Position numbers and translations under genes: made by a program
The notes under the pieces: model-generated
The model's input: the letters and a program-made list of their open reading frames with translations, nothing else
Databases searched by the model: none
What the model was told of the DNA's origin: nothing
In this document: piece by piece, positions 25,461 to 39,025 of the stretch
How the letters are laid out: the number at the start of each line of letters is the position of its first letter
Numbering within the stretch: position 1 is the first letter of the stretch
Assembly (NCBI RefSeq): GCF_003007675.1
Contig: NZ_PXNP01000009.1
Location: forward strand, 407,461-471,460
Source: Marinobacter fuscus
GTDB lineage: Bacteria; Pseudomonadota; Gammaproteobacteria; Pseudomonadales; Oleiphilaceae
Direction: 5' to 3'
DNA: 64,000 bases

Positions 25461-26255
25461 ATGGCGCGCGTGATTGCTGTGACCAATCAAAAAGGCGGTG
25501 TCGGAAAGACCACCACCTGCGTCAATCTTGCGGCGTCGCTGGCAGCGACTAAACGGCGGGTCTTGCTGGTGGATATGGATCCTCAGGGTAACGCCACCAT
25601 GGGCAGTGGTGTGGATAAAAATACCCTGGCACGGTCTGGCTATGATCTTCTGACCAAGCGAGCCACGCCGGAAGAGGTGATCCTGTTTGCCGAGTCTGCA
25701 GGCTATGACCTGCTACCAGCCAATGGTGACCTGACTGCAGCAGAAGTGGAGCTGATGAATGAGATCGGCCGAGAGCACCGGTTAAGGCTGATGCTGAACA
25801 CTATGCATGATCGATACGATTACATTCTGATTGACTGCCCGCCGTCACTCAGCCTGTTAACAGTTAATGCCCTGTCTGCATCGGATTCGGTTCTGATTCC
25901 GATGCAATGCGAGTATTACGCACTGGAAGGGCTGGCTGCGCTGATGAATACCGTGGAGCAGATTCAGGAAACGGTGAATCCGAATCTGGAGATCGAGGGC
26001 ATATTGAGAACCATGTATGATCCACGCAACAGCCTCACCCTGGATGTGTCCTCTCAGCTGAACGAATTTTTCGGGGAAAAAGTTTATCGTGCGGTGATCC
26101 CGCGCAACGTCCGCCTGGCCGAAGCGCCGAGCTATGGCATGCCTGCCTTGAAGTACGACCGTACCTCCAAGGGGGCCGTCGCTTATCTGGCACTGGCCGG
26201 AGAAATGGTTCGCCGGCACGGCTCCAGAAAGGCATCGGCGGCGGTAGCGGTTTAA
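25461..26255 (+). CDS. parA: Chromosome partitioning ATPase ParA (Soj)
   Basis: 264 residues. The deviant Walker A motif QKGGVGKTTTCVNLA lies at the N-terminus, and DMDPQGNATMGSG and LIDCPPSLSLLT follow. This is the chromosomal ParA/Soj type without the N-terminal helix-turn-helix of plasmid type Ia proteins. It drives segregation of parS-bound ParB near the origin. RBS AGGAGG precedes the ATG. Confidence 0.97.
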   Translation: MARVIAVTNQKGGVGKTTTCVNLAASLAATKRRVLLVDMDPQGNATMGSGVDKNTLARSGYDLLTKRATPEEVILFAESAGYDLLPANGDLTAAEVELMNEIGREHRLRLMLNTMHDRYDYILIDCPPSLSLLTVNALSASDSVLIPMQCEYYALEGLAALMNTVEQIQETVNPNLEIEGILRTMYDPRNSLTLDVSSQLNEFFGEKVYRAVIPRNVRLAEAPSYGMPALKYDRTSKGAVAYLALAGEMVRRHGSRKASAAVAV

Positions 26256-26315
26256 CAACAGGCGCCTTGGGGCTAACATGCCCTCTTCATTGTGATTGCG
26301 ATTTCAACAGGAAGA

Positions 26316-27206
26316 ATGACAGATACCATGGCGGCGAAAAAGCGAGGGTTGGGCGAACGGGGGCTGGGGGCGTTACTCCAGGGCTCGAAAGTGAATCTGA
26401 ACCCGGAGACCGCAGACCAGGACGGTGAACTGCGCGAGATTCCGGTGGATCTTATCCAGCGTGGCCGTTACCAGCCCCGTCGCGATATGGATCCGACGGC
26501 GTTACAGGAACTCGCGGAGTCCATTCGCCAGCAGGGCGTGATGCAGCCGGTGGTCGTGCGCCCTTTGGGGGAAGGCCGGTTTGAGCTGATTGCCGGGGAG
26601 CGCCGGTGGCGGGCAACCCAGATGGCAGAATTGGATCGTATACCGGCCATTATCCGTGATGTACCCGATGAAGCCGCCATCGCCATGGCGCTGATTGAGA
26701 ACATCCAGCGCGAGAACCTGAATCCGATAGAAGAAGCTTTTGCCCTGCAGCGGTTGCAGGACGAATTTGGCCTCACTCAGGCCCAGGTGGCCGAGGCGGT
26801 TGGCAAGAGCCGCACCACCATCACCAACCTGCTACGGCTGATTGGCCTGACCGAAGACGTTAGGGTGATGCTTGAGCATGGTGATCTGGATATGGGGCAT
26901 GGTCGTGCCATGCTTACCCTGCCACCGGAGTTACAGTTGCAGGTAGCACGGCAGGTAGTCTCCAGGTCTCTTTCTGTTCGCCAGACCGAAGAGCTTGTCA
27001 GCCAGATACAGCAAGCTGGCCCGGACAATGTGAAAAAACAGGACAAGCCCGCTCTGGATCCGAATATCCGGGCATTACAGGATGACCTGTCCGAGCGCCT
27101 GGGTGCGCGGGTGGCCATTAATCATGGCAAGCGCGGTAAGGGCAAACTGGTAATCGAGTACAGTTCACTGGATGAGCTGGACGGTATCCTTGGCCATATC
27201 CGCTGA
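26316..27206 (+). CDS. parB: Chromosome partitioning protein ParB (Spo0J)
   Basis: 296 residues from ATG 26316, preferred because AGGA lies 5 bases upstream; ATG 26328 (MAAKKRGLG) is the alternative. It contains the N-terminal CTPase/ParB domain (IPVDLIQRGRYQPRRDM, LIAGERRWRATQMA, MALIENIQRENLNPIEEA), a helix-turn-helix (LTQAQVAEAVGKSRTTITNLLRLIGL) and a C-terminal dimerisation segment. It binds parS sites and spreads along DNA, acting with ParA. No parS search could be completed by eye. Confidence 0.97.
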   Translation: MTDTMAAKKRGLGERGLGALLQGSKVNLNPETADQDGELREIPVDLIQRGRYQPRRDMDPTALQELAESIRQQGVMQPVVVRPLGEGRFELIAGERRWRATQMAELDRIPAIIRDVPDEAAIAMALIENIQRENLNPIEEAFALQRLQDEFGLTQAQVAEAVGKSRTTITNLLRLIGLTEDVRVMLEHGDLDMGHGRAMLTLPPELQLQVARQVVSRSLSVRQTEELVSQIQQAGPDNVKKQDKPALDPNIRALQDDLSERLGARVAINHGKRGKGKLVIEYSSLDELDGILGHIR

Positions 27207-27364
27207 CGGTTACAGAAAAGCCCAAAATCATCCTAAAGTCCCGTATTGCCGGTAAAACACCACATGTGGTTGTGGTTCTGAGTGCAAGGCACAACCTGTG
27301 TAAAGATCAGCGTTTTAGTGTGAGTTTTTGTTCACTTTTTCGCCATGTTTTCCGTTTGGCCATG

Positions 27365-27393
27365 TTGAACCGCTATCCGTTAACACATATAAT
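27365..27393 (+). promoter_or_regulatory. Sigma-70 promoter of the atp operon
   Basis: TTGAAC (27365-27370) and TATAAT (27388-27393) are separated by 17 bp, a near-consensus sigma-70 promoter. It lies 30 bp before the preferred atpI start. A perfect 12-bp palindrome, ACCACATGTGGT (27259-27270), lies about 100 bp upstream and may be a regulator site. Confidence 0.7.
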
Positions 27394-27422
27394 TCCGCGC
27401 GCTTGGAATGACTGCTGGTGAT

Positions 27423-27815
27423 ATGAACCGTTCTGCAAGAGCCATCACACACGTACCACTGGGCAAGTGGTTGTCCATAGAGATGGCGGTTCTTCTCGTT
27501 CTGAGCCTGTGTTGGTTACAGGAAAGTCGTTTGGCCGGTTATTCCGCGTTGATTGGCGGTCTTATTTTCATCATCCCAAACGCCTATTTTGCTCATCGCA
27601 CCTATCGTTATCAGGGTGCCAGGCGCATGCACCAGGCGGTGAGCAACATGTTCAGGGCCGCAAGCATCAAGCTGGCCCTTACCGCAGTGTTCTTTGCGGC
27701 CGTTTTCACTTTAATGGAGCCAGTGCATGCACCGGCTCTGTTATTCACTTTTGCTGTGATGGTTCTGGTGGGTACAGCCTTGCGCTGGCTCATCCGGCCG
27801 CAACCACAGCGATGA
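27423..27815 (+). CDS. atpI: ATP synthase subunit I
   Basis: 130 residues from ATG 27423, chosen because the promoter at 27365-27393 would leave almost no leader before the alternative ATG at 27408. Four hydrophobic segments are visible. The family assists c-ring assembly of F1Fo ATP synthase. It heads the classical atpIBEFHAGDC operon. Confidence 0.85.
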   Translation: MNRSARAITHVPLGKWLSIEMAVLLVLSLCWLQESRLAGYSALIGGLIFIIPNAYFAHRTYRYQGARRMHQAVSNMFRAASIKLALTAVFFAAVFTLMEPVHAPALLFTFAVMVLVGTALRWLIRPQPQR

Positions 27816-28694
<879 letters not shown>

Positions 28695-28729
28695 TTTACC
28701 CTTAAATACACAAACCCTTAACTATCTGA

Positions 28730-28975
<246 letters not shown>

Positions 28976-29061
28976 TCAGGCCGTAAACATCGGGCGTGTA
29001 GCTGATACGCGCCCTGCTTTACGGACACCAGGACGCAACGAATAGCAAGAGGTATATCGCC

Positions 29062-29532
29062 GTGAATATAAACCTTACGTTGATAGGGCAATCGATTGCC
29101 TTCGCTATTTTCGTCTGGTTCTGCGTCAAATATGTATGGCCGCCGATTACGGCCGCCATGGAAGCGCGCCAGAAGAAAATTGCAGATGGTCTTTCCGCGG
29201 CCGATCGGGCTTCCCTCGATCTGGAACTGGCCCAGGAAAAAGCCACCAAAGAACTGCAAAAGGCGAAAGAAGAAGCTGCAGCCCTGATTGACCAGGCCAA
29301 CAAGCGTGCCGCCCAGATTGTGGAAGCCTCCAAAGAGGACGCCCGCACTGAAGGCGAAAAGCTTATTGAACAGGCCAGGGCGGAAATTCAACAGGAGCGT
29401 GTTCAGGCTCGCGACGCACTCAGAGCAGAAGTGGCCACCCTGGCCGTTGCCGGTGCTGAGAAGATTCTGGAAACCTCTGTAGACGCCAAAGCTCACAGCG
29501 AGATGCTGGACAAGCTGGCCGCAGAACTCTAA
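29062..29532 (+). CDS. atpF: F0F1 ATP synthase subunit b
   Basis: 156 residues from GTG 29062. One N-terminal membrane helix ([25 protein letters not shown]) precedes a long charged coiled coil that forms the peripheral stalk. The length is standard. The GTG has AGAGG about 10 bases upstream. Confidence 0.96.
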   Translation: MNINLTLIGQSIAFAIFVWFCVKYVWPPITAAMEARQKKIADGLSAADRASLDLELAQEKATKELQKAKEEAAALIDQANKRAAQIVEASKEDARTEGEKLIEQARAEIQQERVQARDALRAEVATLAVAGAEKILETSVDAKAHSEMLDKLAAEL

Positions 29533-29544
29533 TCGAGGGTCATC

Positions 29545-30081
29545 ATGGCAGAACTGACGACGTTAGCCCGACCCTACGCGAAGGCCGTGTTTGATGCCGC
29601 GCAGGACCAGAACGCCGTTGATCAGTGGGATCAGGCACTGGCTTTTGCCGCGCAGGTGGCGGCTGACCAAGAGGTAAAGAACATCCTGGCCAACCCGGGC
29701 CTGTCTGAGCAACGCAAGGCGGAACTCTTCGCTGACTGTTTTGAAGAGCCGCTGCCCGAAGCACTCAGAAACTTCCTGTTGATTCTTGCTGAAAACAAGC
29801 GTCTGGCCCTGTTGCCATACGTTTCTTCCCTGTTCCGTCTGTTCCGTGCGGATCTCGACAAGTCAGTACACCTGACCATCGACACCGCGTTCGAACTGGG
29901 CGCAGACGAGCGGCAGAAACTGATCGACGCACTGTCCAAAAAGCTGGAGCGCAAGGTCGAACTTGAAACCGCCGTGGATCAGTCTCTGATCGGTGGCGTG
30001 ATAGTACGCACAGGCGACCTGGTTATCGACGCTTCAGTCCGAGGCAAGCTGGCCAGAATGGCCAGGGCTCTGGGCTCCTGA
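29545..30081 (+). CDS. atpH: F0F1 ATP synthase subunit delta
   Basis: 178 residues. The N-terminal helical domain ([26 protein letters not shown]) and the C-terminal signature ([32 protein letters not shown]) identify the OSCP/delta subunit that links the peripheral stalk to F1. Confidence 0.96.
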   Translation: MAELTTLARPYAKAVFDAAQDQNAVDQWDQALAFAAQVAADQEVKNILANPGLSEQRKAELFADCFEEPLPEALRNFLLILAENKRLALLPYVSSLFRLFRADLDKSVHLTIDTAFELGADERQKLIDALSKKLERKVELETAVDQSLIGGVIVRTGDLVIDASVRGKLARMARALGS

Positions 30082-30109
30082 TTTCAGCACAAGGTTTGAG
30101 GACAAAGGC

Positions 30110-31654
30110 ATGCAGCAACTGAATCCATCCGAGATCAGTGACATCATCAAGAAGAGAATCGAGAAGCTCGACATCTCTTCCGAAGCAAAGAATGAAGGTA
30201 CTATTCTGTCGGTATCCGACGGTATCGTACTGATCCACGGTCTTGCCGACGTTATGTACGGTGAGATGATTGAATTTGCCAACGGCATCTACGGCATGGC
30301 GCTGAACCTGGAGCGTGATTCTGTTGGTGCGGTTGTTCTGGGTGATTACGAAGGTCTGGCGGAAGGCCAGAAGGTACGTTGTACCGGTCGTATCCTGGAA
30401 GTACCGGTTGGCCGCGAACTCCTGGGCCGTGTTGTTGACTCCCTGGGTAACCCGATTGACGGTAAAGGCGAGCTGGGCAACAGCCTGACCTCCCCGGTCG
30501 AGAAGGTTGCACCTGGCGTAATCGCCCGTCAGTCGGTTGACGAGCCGGTGCAGACTGGTATGAAAGCGATCGACACCATGGTTCCGATCGGTCGTGGTCA
30601 GCGTGAGCTGATCATCGGTGACCGTCAGATCGGTAAGACCGCTGTGGCTATCGACGCGATCATCAACCAGAAGAACACCGGCATCAAGTGTATCTACGTT
30701 GCCGTTGGCCAGAAGCAGTCTTCAATTGCTGCGGTTGTGCGCAAGCTCGAAGAGCACGGCGCCATGGCACACACCACGGTAGTTGCTGCCGGTGCGGCCG
30801 ATCCGGCCGCCATGCAGTTCCTGGCGCCTTACGCCGGTACCTCCATGGGTGAGTTCTTCCGTGACCGCGGTGAAGACGCGCTGATCGTATACGACGATCT
30901 CTCCAAGCAAGCGGTGGCTTACCGTCAGATTTCCCTGTTGCTGCGTCGTCCGCCAGGACGTGAAGCATTCCCGGGTGACGTGTTCTATCTGCACTCCCGT
31001 CTGCTGGAGCGTGCGTCCCGTGTTAACGCCGACTACGTTGAAGAGTTCACCAAGGGTGAAGTGAAAGGCAAGACCGGTTCTCTGACCGCGCTGCCGATCA
31101 TTGAAACCCAGGCGGGCGACGTATCTGCATTCGTACCGACCAACGTGATCTCCATCACCGATGGTCAGATCTTCCTGGAAACCAACCTGTTCAACTCCGG
31201 CATCCGTCCGGCAATGAACGCCGGCATCTCGGTATCCCGGGTAGGTGGCGCGGCCCAGACCAAGATCATGAAAAAGCTTGGCGGTAACATCCGTCTGGCT
31301 CTGGCCCAGTATCGGGAGCTGGCGGCATTCGCCCAGTTCGCTTCCGACCTTGACGAAGCAACCCGTAAGCAGCTGGAGCACGGTCAGCGCGTTACCGAGC
31401 TGATGAAGCAGAACCAGTACAGCCCGATGTCGGTTGCCGAAATGGGCACCGTACTGTTCGCAGCGAACGAAGGCTTCCTGGACGATGTGGATGTCAACAA
31501 GGTTGTGGATTTTGAAGCACAACTGTTGGACTGGATGCGTTCCGAGCAGAAAGAACTGCTGGATCAGATCGGCCCCGAGGGCAAGTTCAACGACGACATC
31601 GCTGCCGGCCTTAAAGCTGCTCTGGAGAAATTCAAGACCACTCAGAGCTGGTAA
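30110..31654 (+). CDS. atpA: F0F1 ATP synthase subunit alpha
   Basis: 514 residues, standard. The P-loop [15 protein letters not shown] and the signature region around [16 protein letters not shown] are present. It forms the non-catalytic nucleotide sites of the F1 hexamer. It is followed by a 70-bp gap with nested hairpins before atpG. Confidence 0.98.
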   Translation: MQQLNPSEISDIIKKRIEKLDISSEAKNEGTILSVSDGIVLIHGLADVMYGEMIEFANGIYGMALNLERDSVGAVVLGDYEGLAEGQKVRCTGRILEVPVGRELLGRVVDSLGNPIDGKGELGNSLTSPVEKVAPGVIARQSVDEPVQTGMKAIDTMVPIGRGQRELIIGDRQIGKTAVAIDAIINQKNTGIKCIYVAVGQKQSSIAAVVRKLEEHGAMAHTTVVAAGAADPAAMQFLAPYAGTSMGEFFRDRGEDALIVYDDLSKQAVAYRQISLLLRRPPGREAFPGDVFYLHSRLLERASRVNADYVEEFTKGEVKGKTGSLTALPIIETQAGDVSAFVPTNVISITDGQIFLETNLFNSGIRPAMNAGISVSRVGGAAQTKIMKKLGGNIRLALAQYRELAAFAQFASDLDEATRKQLEHGQRVTELMKQNQYSPMSVAEMGTVLFAANEGFLDDVDVNKVVDFEAQLLDWMRSEQKELLDQIGPEGKFNDDIAAGLKAALEKFKTTQSW

Positions 31655-31657
31655 ATC

Positions 31658-31696
31658 CAAAGGGCCCGCCACTGTGCGGGCCTGCTGGTCCCTTTG
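31658..31696 (+). promoter_or_regulatory. Nested hairpins between atpA and atpG
   Basis: Inner stem GGCCCGC (31663-31669) and GCGGGCC (31676-31682); outer stem CAAAGGG (31658-31664) and CCCTTTG (31690-31696). The arms share bases, so the two folds partly compete. There is no T-run, which argues against a terminator. Its position mid-operon suggests an mRNA-stability or processing element that tunes subunit ratios. Confidence 0.5.
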
Positions 31697-31724
31697 AGTG
31701 TCTAACTTGAAAAGGCAGTGACTT

Positions 31725-34032
<2,308 letters not shown>

Positions 34033-34070
34033 GCTTCCTTCTTGTCTTTCAGACCCAAGAGGCGTAAGAA

Positions 34071-34493
34071 ATGGCTATGACCGTACATTGTGACGTCGTA
34101 AGTGCCGAGGAGAAAATTTACTCCGGTCTGGTGGAGATGCTGATCGCCACCGGTACCGAGGGTGAGTTAGGCATCCAGTATGGCCATGCTCCGCTGCTGT
34201 CCGGGCTCAAGCCTGGCGCAGTGCGGATCATCAAGCAGGGTGGCGGTGAGGAGATTCTGTACGTATCCGGGGGTTACCTCGAAGTGCAGCCGAACCTGGT
34301 GACTCTGATGGCCGATACCGCTGTTCGTGCCAAGGATGTGGACGAAGCCGCAGCGCTGGAAGCCCAGAAAGAAGCCGAGAAGGCACTGGCGAACAAAGCA
34401 GGCGAGTTCGAATACTCCCGTGCTGCTGCCGAGCTGGCTGAAGCAGCCGCTCAGCTGCGCACCATTCAGAAGCTGCGTAAGCACCTGCGTTAA
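34071..34493 (+). CDS. atpC: F0F1 ATP synthase subunit epsilon
   Basis: 140 residues with the N-terminal beta-sandwich ([31 protein letters not shown]) and a two-helix C-terminal domain that regulates ATPase activity. It is the last gene of the atp operon and is followed by a terminator-like structure. Confidence 0.97.
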   Translation: MAMTVHCDVVSAEEKIYSGLVEMLIATGTEGELGIQYGHAPLLSGLKPGAVRIIKQGGGEEILYVSGGYLEVQPNLVTLMADTAVRAKDVDEAAALEAQKEAEKALANKAGEFEYSRAAAELAEAAAQLRTIQKLRKHLR

Positions 34494-34532
34494 GCAAGAC
34501 TTGCGTCAGCGCCTGAACTGGCCTGACAGCGA

Positions 34533-34607
34533 ACCGCATCCCGAGGCGGCATTCCCTGTGTTCCGGAACCGGAGTACAGTGGCTTGCTTCGGGGTGCGGT
34601 TTTTTTA
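34533..34607 (+). terminator. Terminator after the atp operon
   Basis: ACCGCATCCCGA (34533-34544) pairs with TCGGGGTGCGGT (34589-34600) with one G-T pair, and seven further T follow the right arm. The large loop holds a second small stem (TCCGG/CCGGA around 34562-34573). It ends the atp transcript just before glmU. Confidence 0.7.
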
Positions 34608-34643
34608 TATGTGCATCCAGACAAGACGGGAGTGCGTTGCCCC

Positions 34644-36011
34644 ATGAGTCCTTTACACGTTGTGATCCTGGCGGCTGGCCAGGGTTCCCGAATGAAATCC
34701 GCCCTGCCGAAGGTGCTGCATCCGGTTGCTGGCAAGCCCATGCTGCACCACGTGGTGGATACGGCAACACGACTGGGCGCGGAGAAGATTCACACCGTCA
34801 TCGGGCACGGGGCAGATCAGGTAAGAGCGTCTCTGAATAATGAATCGGTAAACTGGGTGCTGCAAACGGAACAGCTGGGAACCGGCCATGCCGTTGCCCA
34901 GGCCTTGCCGGATCTTCCGGAAGACGCCCGGGTACTGGTGCTCTACGGGGACGTGCCGCTGACCCGAGCGGAAACTCTGGCGGGTATGGTGGATCACCTT
35001 GGCGAGGACAACCTGGCGCTGCTAACGGTCACTATGGACGACCCCAAGGGCTATGGTCGTATTGTGCGCGGCAATGATGACAGAGTGCAGGCGATTGTTG
35101 AGCATAAAGATGCGTCTGCCGAGCAGTTGGCTATCCGCGAAGTGAACACCGGAATTCTGGCTGTCTCGGCCCGCAGGTTGAGAAGCTGGTTGCCCGCGCT
35201 GTCGAACCGCAATGCCCAGGGCGAGTATTATCTCACCGACATTATTGCCATGGCCGTTGAGCACGGCTTGTCGGTGAATGTCGCCCAGCCGGACAATGTG
35301 TTTGAAGTTCAGGGTGTGAACAATCGCGTGCAATTGGCAGAAATGGAACGCTGGTACCAGGCGCAACAGGCGGAAAGGTTATTGACCGAAGGCGCGAGTC
35401 TGGCAGACCCGGCCCGGATAGACGTGCGTGGCAAACTGACCATTGGCACCGATCTCTGGATCGATGTAAATGTGGTGTTTGAAGGTGAGGTTACACTGGG
35501 CAGTCGTGTGGTGATCGGGCCGAATTGTGTGATCCGGAACAGCCGCATTGGTGATGGCACGGAAATCAAAGCCAACAGTGTGATCGAAGACTCCGTGATC
35601 GGTGACCAGGCAGAAATTGGCCCCTTCGCCCGTTTGCGGCCGGGTACCGAACTGGCCAATCGCACCAAGGTGGGGAACTTCGTTGAAACCAAGAAGGCTA
35701 AGGTGGGTGAGGGCAGCAAGATCAACCACCTGAGTTATGTGGGTGATGCTACTCTGGGAGAACGGGTGAACGTGGGGGCCGGCACCATCACCTGCAACTA
35801 CGATGGTGTGAACAAGCATCAGACGGTCATCGGCAACGGCGTATTCGTCGGATCCAATACCTCACTGGTGGCTCCGGTAGCCGTAGCGGAAGGTGCTACT
35901 ATCGGCGCAGGCTCTACAATTACACGGGATGTCGGCAGGCAGGAGTTGGCGGTAGCCCGGGGTAAACAGCGGAATATCCAAGGCTGGGAACGGCCAGAGA
36001 AAACCCGATAA
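34644..36011 (+). CDS. glmU: Bifunctional N-acetylglucosamine-1-phosphate uridyltransferase/glucosamine-1-phosphate acetyltransferase
   Basis: 455 residues from ATG 34644 (MSPLHVVILAAGQGSRMKS). The N-terminal nucleotidyltransferase carries LAAGQGSRMKSALPKVLHPVAGKP. The C-terminal half is a left-handed beta-helix of hexapeptide repeats (GSRVVIGPNCVIRNSRIGDGTEI, then NVGAGTITCNYDG). It makes UDP-GlcNAc for peptidoglycan and LPS. glmS follows 29 bp later and supplies the pathway upstream. Confidence 0.97.
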   Translation: MSPLHVVILAAGQGSRMKSALPKVLHPVAGKPMLHHVVDTATRLGAEKIHTVIGHGADQVRASLNNESVNWVLQTEQLGTGHAVAQALPDLPEDARVLVLYGDVPLTRAETLAGMVDHLGEDNLALLTVTMDDPKGYGRIVRGNDDRVQAIVEHKDASAEQLAIREVNTGILAVSARRLRSWLPALSNRNAQGEYYLTDIIAMAVEHGLSVNVAQPDNVFEVQGVNNRVQLAEMERWYQAQQAERLLTEGASLADPARIDVRGKLTIGTDLWIDVNVVFEGEVTLGSRVVIGPNCVIRNSRIGDGTEIKANSVIEDSVIGDQAEIGPFARLRPGTELANRTKVGNFVETKKAKVGEGSKINHLSYVGDATLGERVNVGAGTITCNYDGVNKHQTVIGNGVFVGSNTSLVAPVAVAEGATIGAGSTITRDVGRQELAVARGKQRNIQGWERPEKTR

Positions 36012-36040
36012 CGATTGATATTTGAACAGGTGTATGCGGC

Positions 36041-37873
36041 ATGTGCGGGATTGTAGGTGCGGTTTCCGAGCGGGACGTCCAGGGCATTCTTCTGGAAGGT
36101 TTGCGTCGTCTTGAGTACCGGGGTTATGACTCGGCCGGGATGGCGGTGATCAACAATGAACCCCGTATCCAGAGGGCCCGGGAGGTCGGCAAAGTGGCCG
36201 CACTGGCCGACGCCATTGCCCGGCATCCGGCATCGGGTACCCTAGGCATCGCCCACACCCGTTGGGCCACTCACGGCGAGCCTTCCCAGGTGAATGCGCA
36301 CCCGCACATGTCTGGTGAACGCCTGGCTATGGTGCATAACGGCATTATCGAAAACTACCAGGAACTGCGGGATCAGCTCCGCGGTGAAGGCTTTGAATTC
36401 ACCTCTCAGACCGATACCGAGGTGGTGGCCCACCTGATCGGGAAGTACTTCCGGGAAACCGGCAAACTGTACGACGCCGTAAAGGCAGCCATTGCCCACC
36501 TGCGTGGAGCCTATGCCTTGGCAGTGGTGCATGCCGACGAGCCGGATCACATGGTGGTTTGCCGTGAAGGCAGCCCGCTGGTGGTGGGTGTCGGTATTGG
36601 CGAGAACTTCATCGCTTCTGATCAGCTGGCGTTGCTGCCGGTAACCGATCGCTTCATGTTTTTGGAAGAAGGCGACATCGCCGACATCCGAAAGGGCAGC
36701 GTGACCATTCACGATCGTTCCGGTGCCCCGGTGGAGCGGGCTGTAACCCGCTTCGAACACGGCACAGACTCTGCCGACAAGGGCGAATACCGGCACTACA
36801 TGCTCAAGGAAATCTATGAGCAGCCAAAAGTGATCAAAGCCACCACCGAAGGCCGGATTACCGACAGCAAAGTGCTTGAACAGGCCCTTGGAACAGACGC
36901 GGCTAACCTGTTGGAAAACGTTCGTCACGTACAGATCATTGCCTGTGGCACGTCCTATCACGCGGGGATGGTCGCCCGTTACTGGATTGAAGAACTGGCC
37001 GGTGTGCCCTGTTCAGTGGAAGTCGCCTCCGAGTTCCGCTACCGCAAGCATGTTATTCAACCCGACACCCTGTTTTTGTGTATTTCCCAGTCCGGGGAAA
37101 CTGCGGACACTCTGGCGGCTCTGCGTCAGGCCAAAAAAGCCGGTTTCCGTGCGGCAATGGCCATCTGCAACGTGGCTGGCAGCTCACTGGTGCGGGAGTC
37201 CGACCTGGTCATCATGACCCAGGCAGGCCCTGAAATCGGTGTCGCGTCTACCAAGGCCTTTACCACACAGCTAACCGCATTGCTCATGTTCTCGCTGGCT
37301 CTGGCGCGCCATAACGGCCTGAGTGAAGAGCGGGAAGCGGATATCGTCCGGGCCATCCACCAGGTACCGGGGCAGGTAAACGACGTTCTGGCGCTGAATT
37401 CTGAAATTGAAGAGATGTCCAAGGCGTTTATGGACAAAAACCACAGCTTGTTCCTGGGCCGCGGCTCTCAGTATCCGGTGGCGATGGAAGGCGCCCTGAA
37501 GCTCAAGGAAATCTCCTATATCCATGCCGAAGCCTACCCGGCCGGCGAGCTCAAGCACGGCCCTCTGGCGCTGGTGGACAGCGAGATGCCGGTTGTGACC
37601 GTCGCACCGAACAACGAGTTGGTTGAAAAGCTCAAGTCCAACCTGGAAGAAGTCCGCGCCCGGGGCGGCGAGCTGTTTGTGTTCGCCGACAGGGCGGCGG
37701 ATGTGAAAGCCGAGGCCGGGCTGCACGTAATGCAGCTGCCTTCGGTACACGAAATTACCGCGCCGATTGTGTACACCGTGCCTTTGCAGCTGCTGTCGTA
37801 TCACGTAGCGGTGCTTAAGGGTACCGACGTGGATCAGCCGAGGAACCTGGCCAAGAGTGTGACGGTGGAGTAA
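36041..37873 (+). CDS. glmS: Glutamine-fructose-6-phosphate aminotransferase (isomerizing)
   Basis: 610 residues. The N-terminal glutaminase begins with the catalytic Cys ([33 protein letters not shown]). Two SIS domains follow ([27 protein letters not shown], then [42 protein letters not shown]), ending [13 protein letters not shown]. It commits fructose-6-phosphate to amino-sugar synthesis. Confidence 0.98.
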   Translation: MCGIVGAVSERDVQGILLEGLRRLEYRGYDSAGMAVINNEPRIQRAREVGKVAALADAIARHPASGTLGIAHTRWATHGEPSQVNAHPHMSGERLAMVHNGIIENYQELRDQLRGEGFEFTSQTDTEVVAHLIGKYFRETGKLYDAVKAAIAHLRGAYALAVVHADEPDHMVVCREGSPLVVGVGIGENFIASDQLALLPVTDRFMFLEEGDIADIRKGSVTIHDRSGAPVERAVTRFEHGTDSADKGEYRHYMLKEIYEQPKVIKATTEGRITDSKVLEQALGTDAANLLENVRHVQIIACGTSYHAGMVARYWIEELAGVPCSVEVASEFRYRKHVIQPDTLFLCISQSGETADTLAALRQAKKAGFRAAMAICNVAGSSLVRESDLVIMTQAGPEIGVASTKAFTTQLTALLMFSLALARHNGLSEEREADIVRAIHQVPGQVNDVLALNSEIEEMSKAFMDKNHSLFLGRGSQYPVAMEGALKLKEISYIHAEAYPAGELKHGPLALVDSEMPVVTVAPNNELVEKLKSNLEEVRARGGELFVFADRAADVKAEAGLHVMQLPSVHEITAPIVYTVPLQLLSYHVAVLKGTDVDQPRNLAKSVTVE

Positions 37874-37880
37874 CACGCAG

Positions 37881-37951
37881 CTGGGGAGCGTCACCAGGAT
37901 CAATCGCAAGAGCGTGATCGTGCTGGAGGGAAGCAGTACAAGGTCTGCGGA
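37881..37951 (+). mobile_element. Relic of the IS66 fourth ORF
   Basis: CTGGGGAGCGTCACCAGGAT and the bases after it align closely with 15667-15712 inside the IS66 accessory ORF. After a deletion of about 13 bases, AAGCAGTACAAGGTCT matches AAACAGTACAAGGTCT of the same ORF. The relic lies 8 bp after the glmS stop. No inverted-repeat end or transposase remains. Confidence 0.7.
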
Positions 37952-38003
37952 AAGATAACGAAGGATTCAGTCGGGTTTCGTCAAAATTCTGAGGTTTCAT
38001 CTA

Positions 38004-38033
38004 TTCGACGTTGGCCTCCTATCTATTTATAAT
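38004..38033 (+). promoter_or_regulatory. Promoter of the riboswitch-TRIC transcript
   Basis: TTCGAC (38004-38009) and a perfect TATAAT (38028-38033), 18 bp apart, lie just before the glycine riboswitch. Transcription would start near 38040. Confidence 0.6.
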
Positions 38034-38040
38034 AATGAGT

Positions 38041-38222
38041 CTTGCAGGAGAGAGGGCCGTTGGCCCCGCCGAAGGCGCAAACTCCCATAAACGCTCAGGC
38101 ACAGGTACTGCAAGGCACCATTTAAAGCCGTCTGGAGAGCGACTGCTAAAGCAGTCCACCGAAGGGGCAAGCAGACCAGGCTCTGTAAACTCTCAGGTAT
38201 CAGGGACAGGGGGAGAGGCCAC
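38041..38222 (+). ncRNA. Tandem glycine riboswitch
   Basis: Two aptamers are visible. The first has GGAGAGA, CCGAAGGCGCAAACTC and CTCAGGCACAGGTACTG (about 38046-38115). The second has CTGGAGAGCGAC, CCACCGAAGGGGCAAGC and AACTCTCAGGTATCAGGGAC (about 38132-38215). These are the conserved cores of glycine aptamers joined by a short linker. The riboswitch ends about 10-20 bp before the ribosome-binding site of the next gene, so it probably controls translation or early transcription of the TRIC-type channel. Confidence 0.93.
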
Positions 38223-38241
38223 AGAAACACAGGAGCCCTGT

Positions 38242-38859
38242 GTGCTGATCTCTATCTATATGATTGCCATTACCGCTGAAGCCATGTCAGGCGCACTCGC
38301 TGCCGGGCGGAGAAATATGGATATCTTCGGTGTTGTTGTCATTGCTTTTTTTACTGCCCTGGGTGGCGGAACTGTCCGGGACATTCTCTTGGGTAACTTT
38401 CCTGTTACCTGGACCCAGCATCCACGCTATATCTACATGACCATTATGGGCGGACTGGTAACGATCGTGATCGCCCGCTTTATGCGCCACCTTCATCAGC
38501 TATTCCTGGTGCTGGATGCCATAGGCCTAGTGGCTTTCACGGTTATTGGTTGCAATGTTGCCCTTGAACTGGGCTATGACACAGTCGTTGTTGTGATGGC
38601 TGGCATCACCACCGGCATATTTGGCGGTATCATCCGAGACATCATGTGCAATCGAACCCCGCAGGTATTGCGCCATGAACTTTATGCCAGCGTTTCACTG
38701 GTGGTTGCTTTTTTGTACCTGACCCTGCTTAGTCAGGGAGTGAATGAGAATGTGACCCTACTTGCCGCATTCAGCCTGGGTCTCCTGCTCCGTATGGCCG
38801 CCATTCGATGGCGGTTGTCGTTGCCAGTGTTCAGCTATTCCCAGGCTCGGTGGGAGTGA
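38242..38859 (+). CDS. TRIC-type cation channel family protein (UPF0126)
   Basis: 205 residues from GTG 38242, chosen because AGGAG lies 6 bases upstream; the longer frame upstream runs through the riboswitch. Seven hydrophobic segments contain two copies of the UPF0126 repeat (FFTALGGGTVRDILLGNFP and GITTGIFGGIIRDIMCNRTP). Bacterial members are trimeric monovalent-cation channels, and the family is often preceded by glycine riboswitches. A role linked to glycine handling or ion balance during glycine uptake is inferred. Confidence 0.88.
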   Translation: MLISIYMIAITAEAMSGALAAGRRNMDIFGVVVIAFFTALGGGTVRDILLGNFPVTWTQHPRYIYMTIMGGLVTIVIARFMRHLHQLFLVLDAIGLVAFTVIGCNVALELGYDTVVVVMAGITTGIFGGIIRDIMCNRTPQVLRHELYASVSLVVAFLYLTLLSQGVNENVTLLAAFSLGLLLRMAAIRWRLSLPVFSYSQARWE

Positions 38860-39025
38860 CGGATCCTCGGCTCCTTGTTTTGCAGAATTTGGGCAACCGG
38901 GTGTTGGGCCAGCGCGCGCTACACCCGCATCACTTGATCATCTGCCAGCCACATCAAATGCCTGGCCAGTGCAATGCACTTAACTGAAAGCGGTAAAAGC
39001 GCTGAGCGGTAAGTTTCAGAGTTTG

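Noticed and set aside
38011..38241. Coding extension upstream of the TRIC-type gene
   Set aside because: The frame runs through both glycine aptamers; the real start is GTG 38242 with AGGAG before it.
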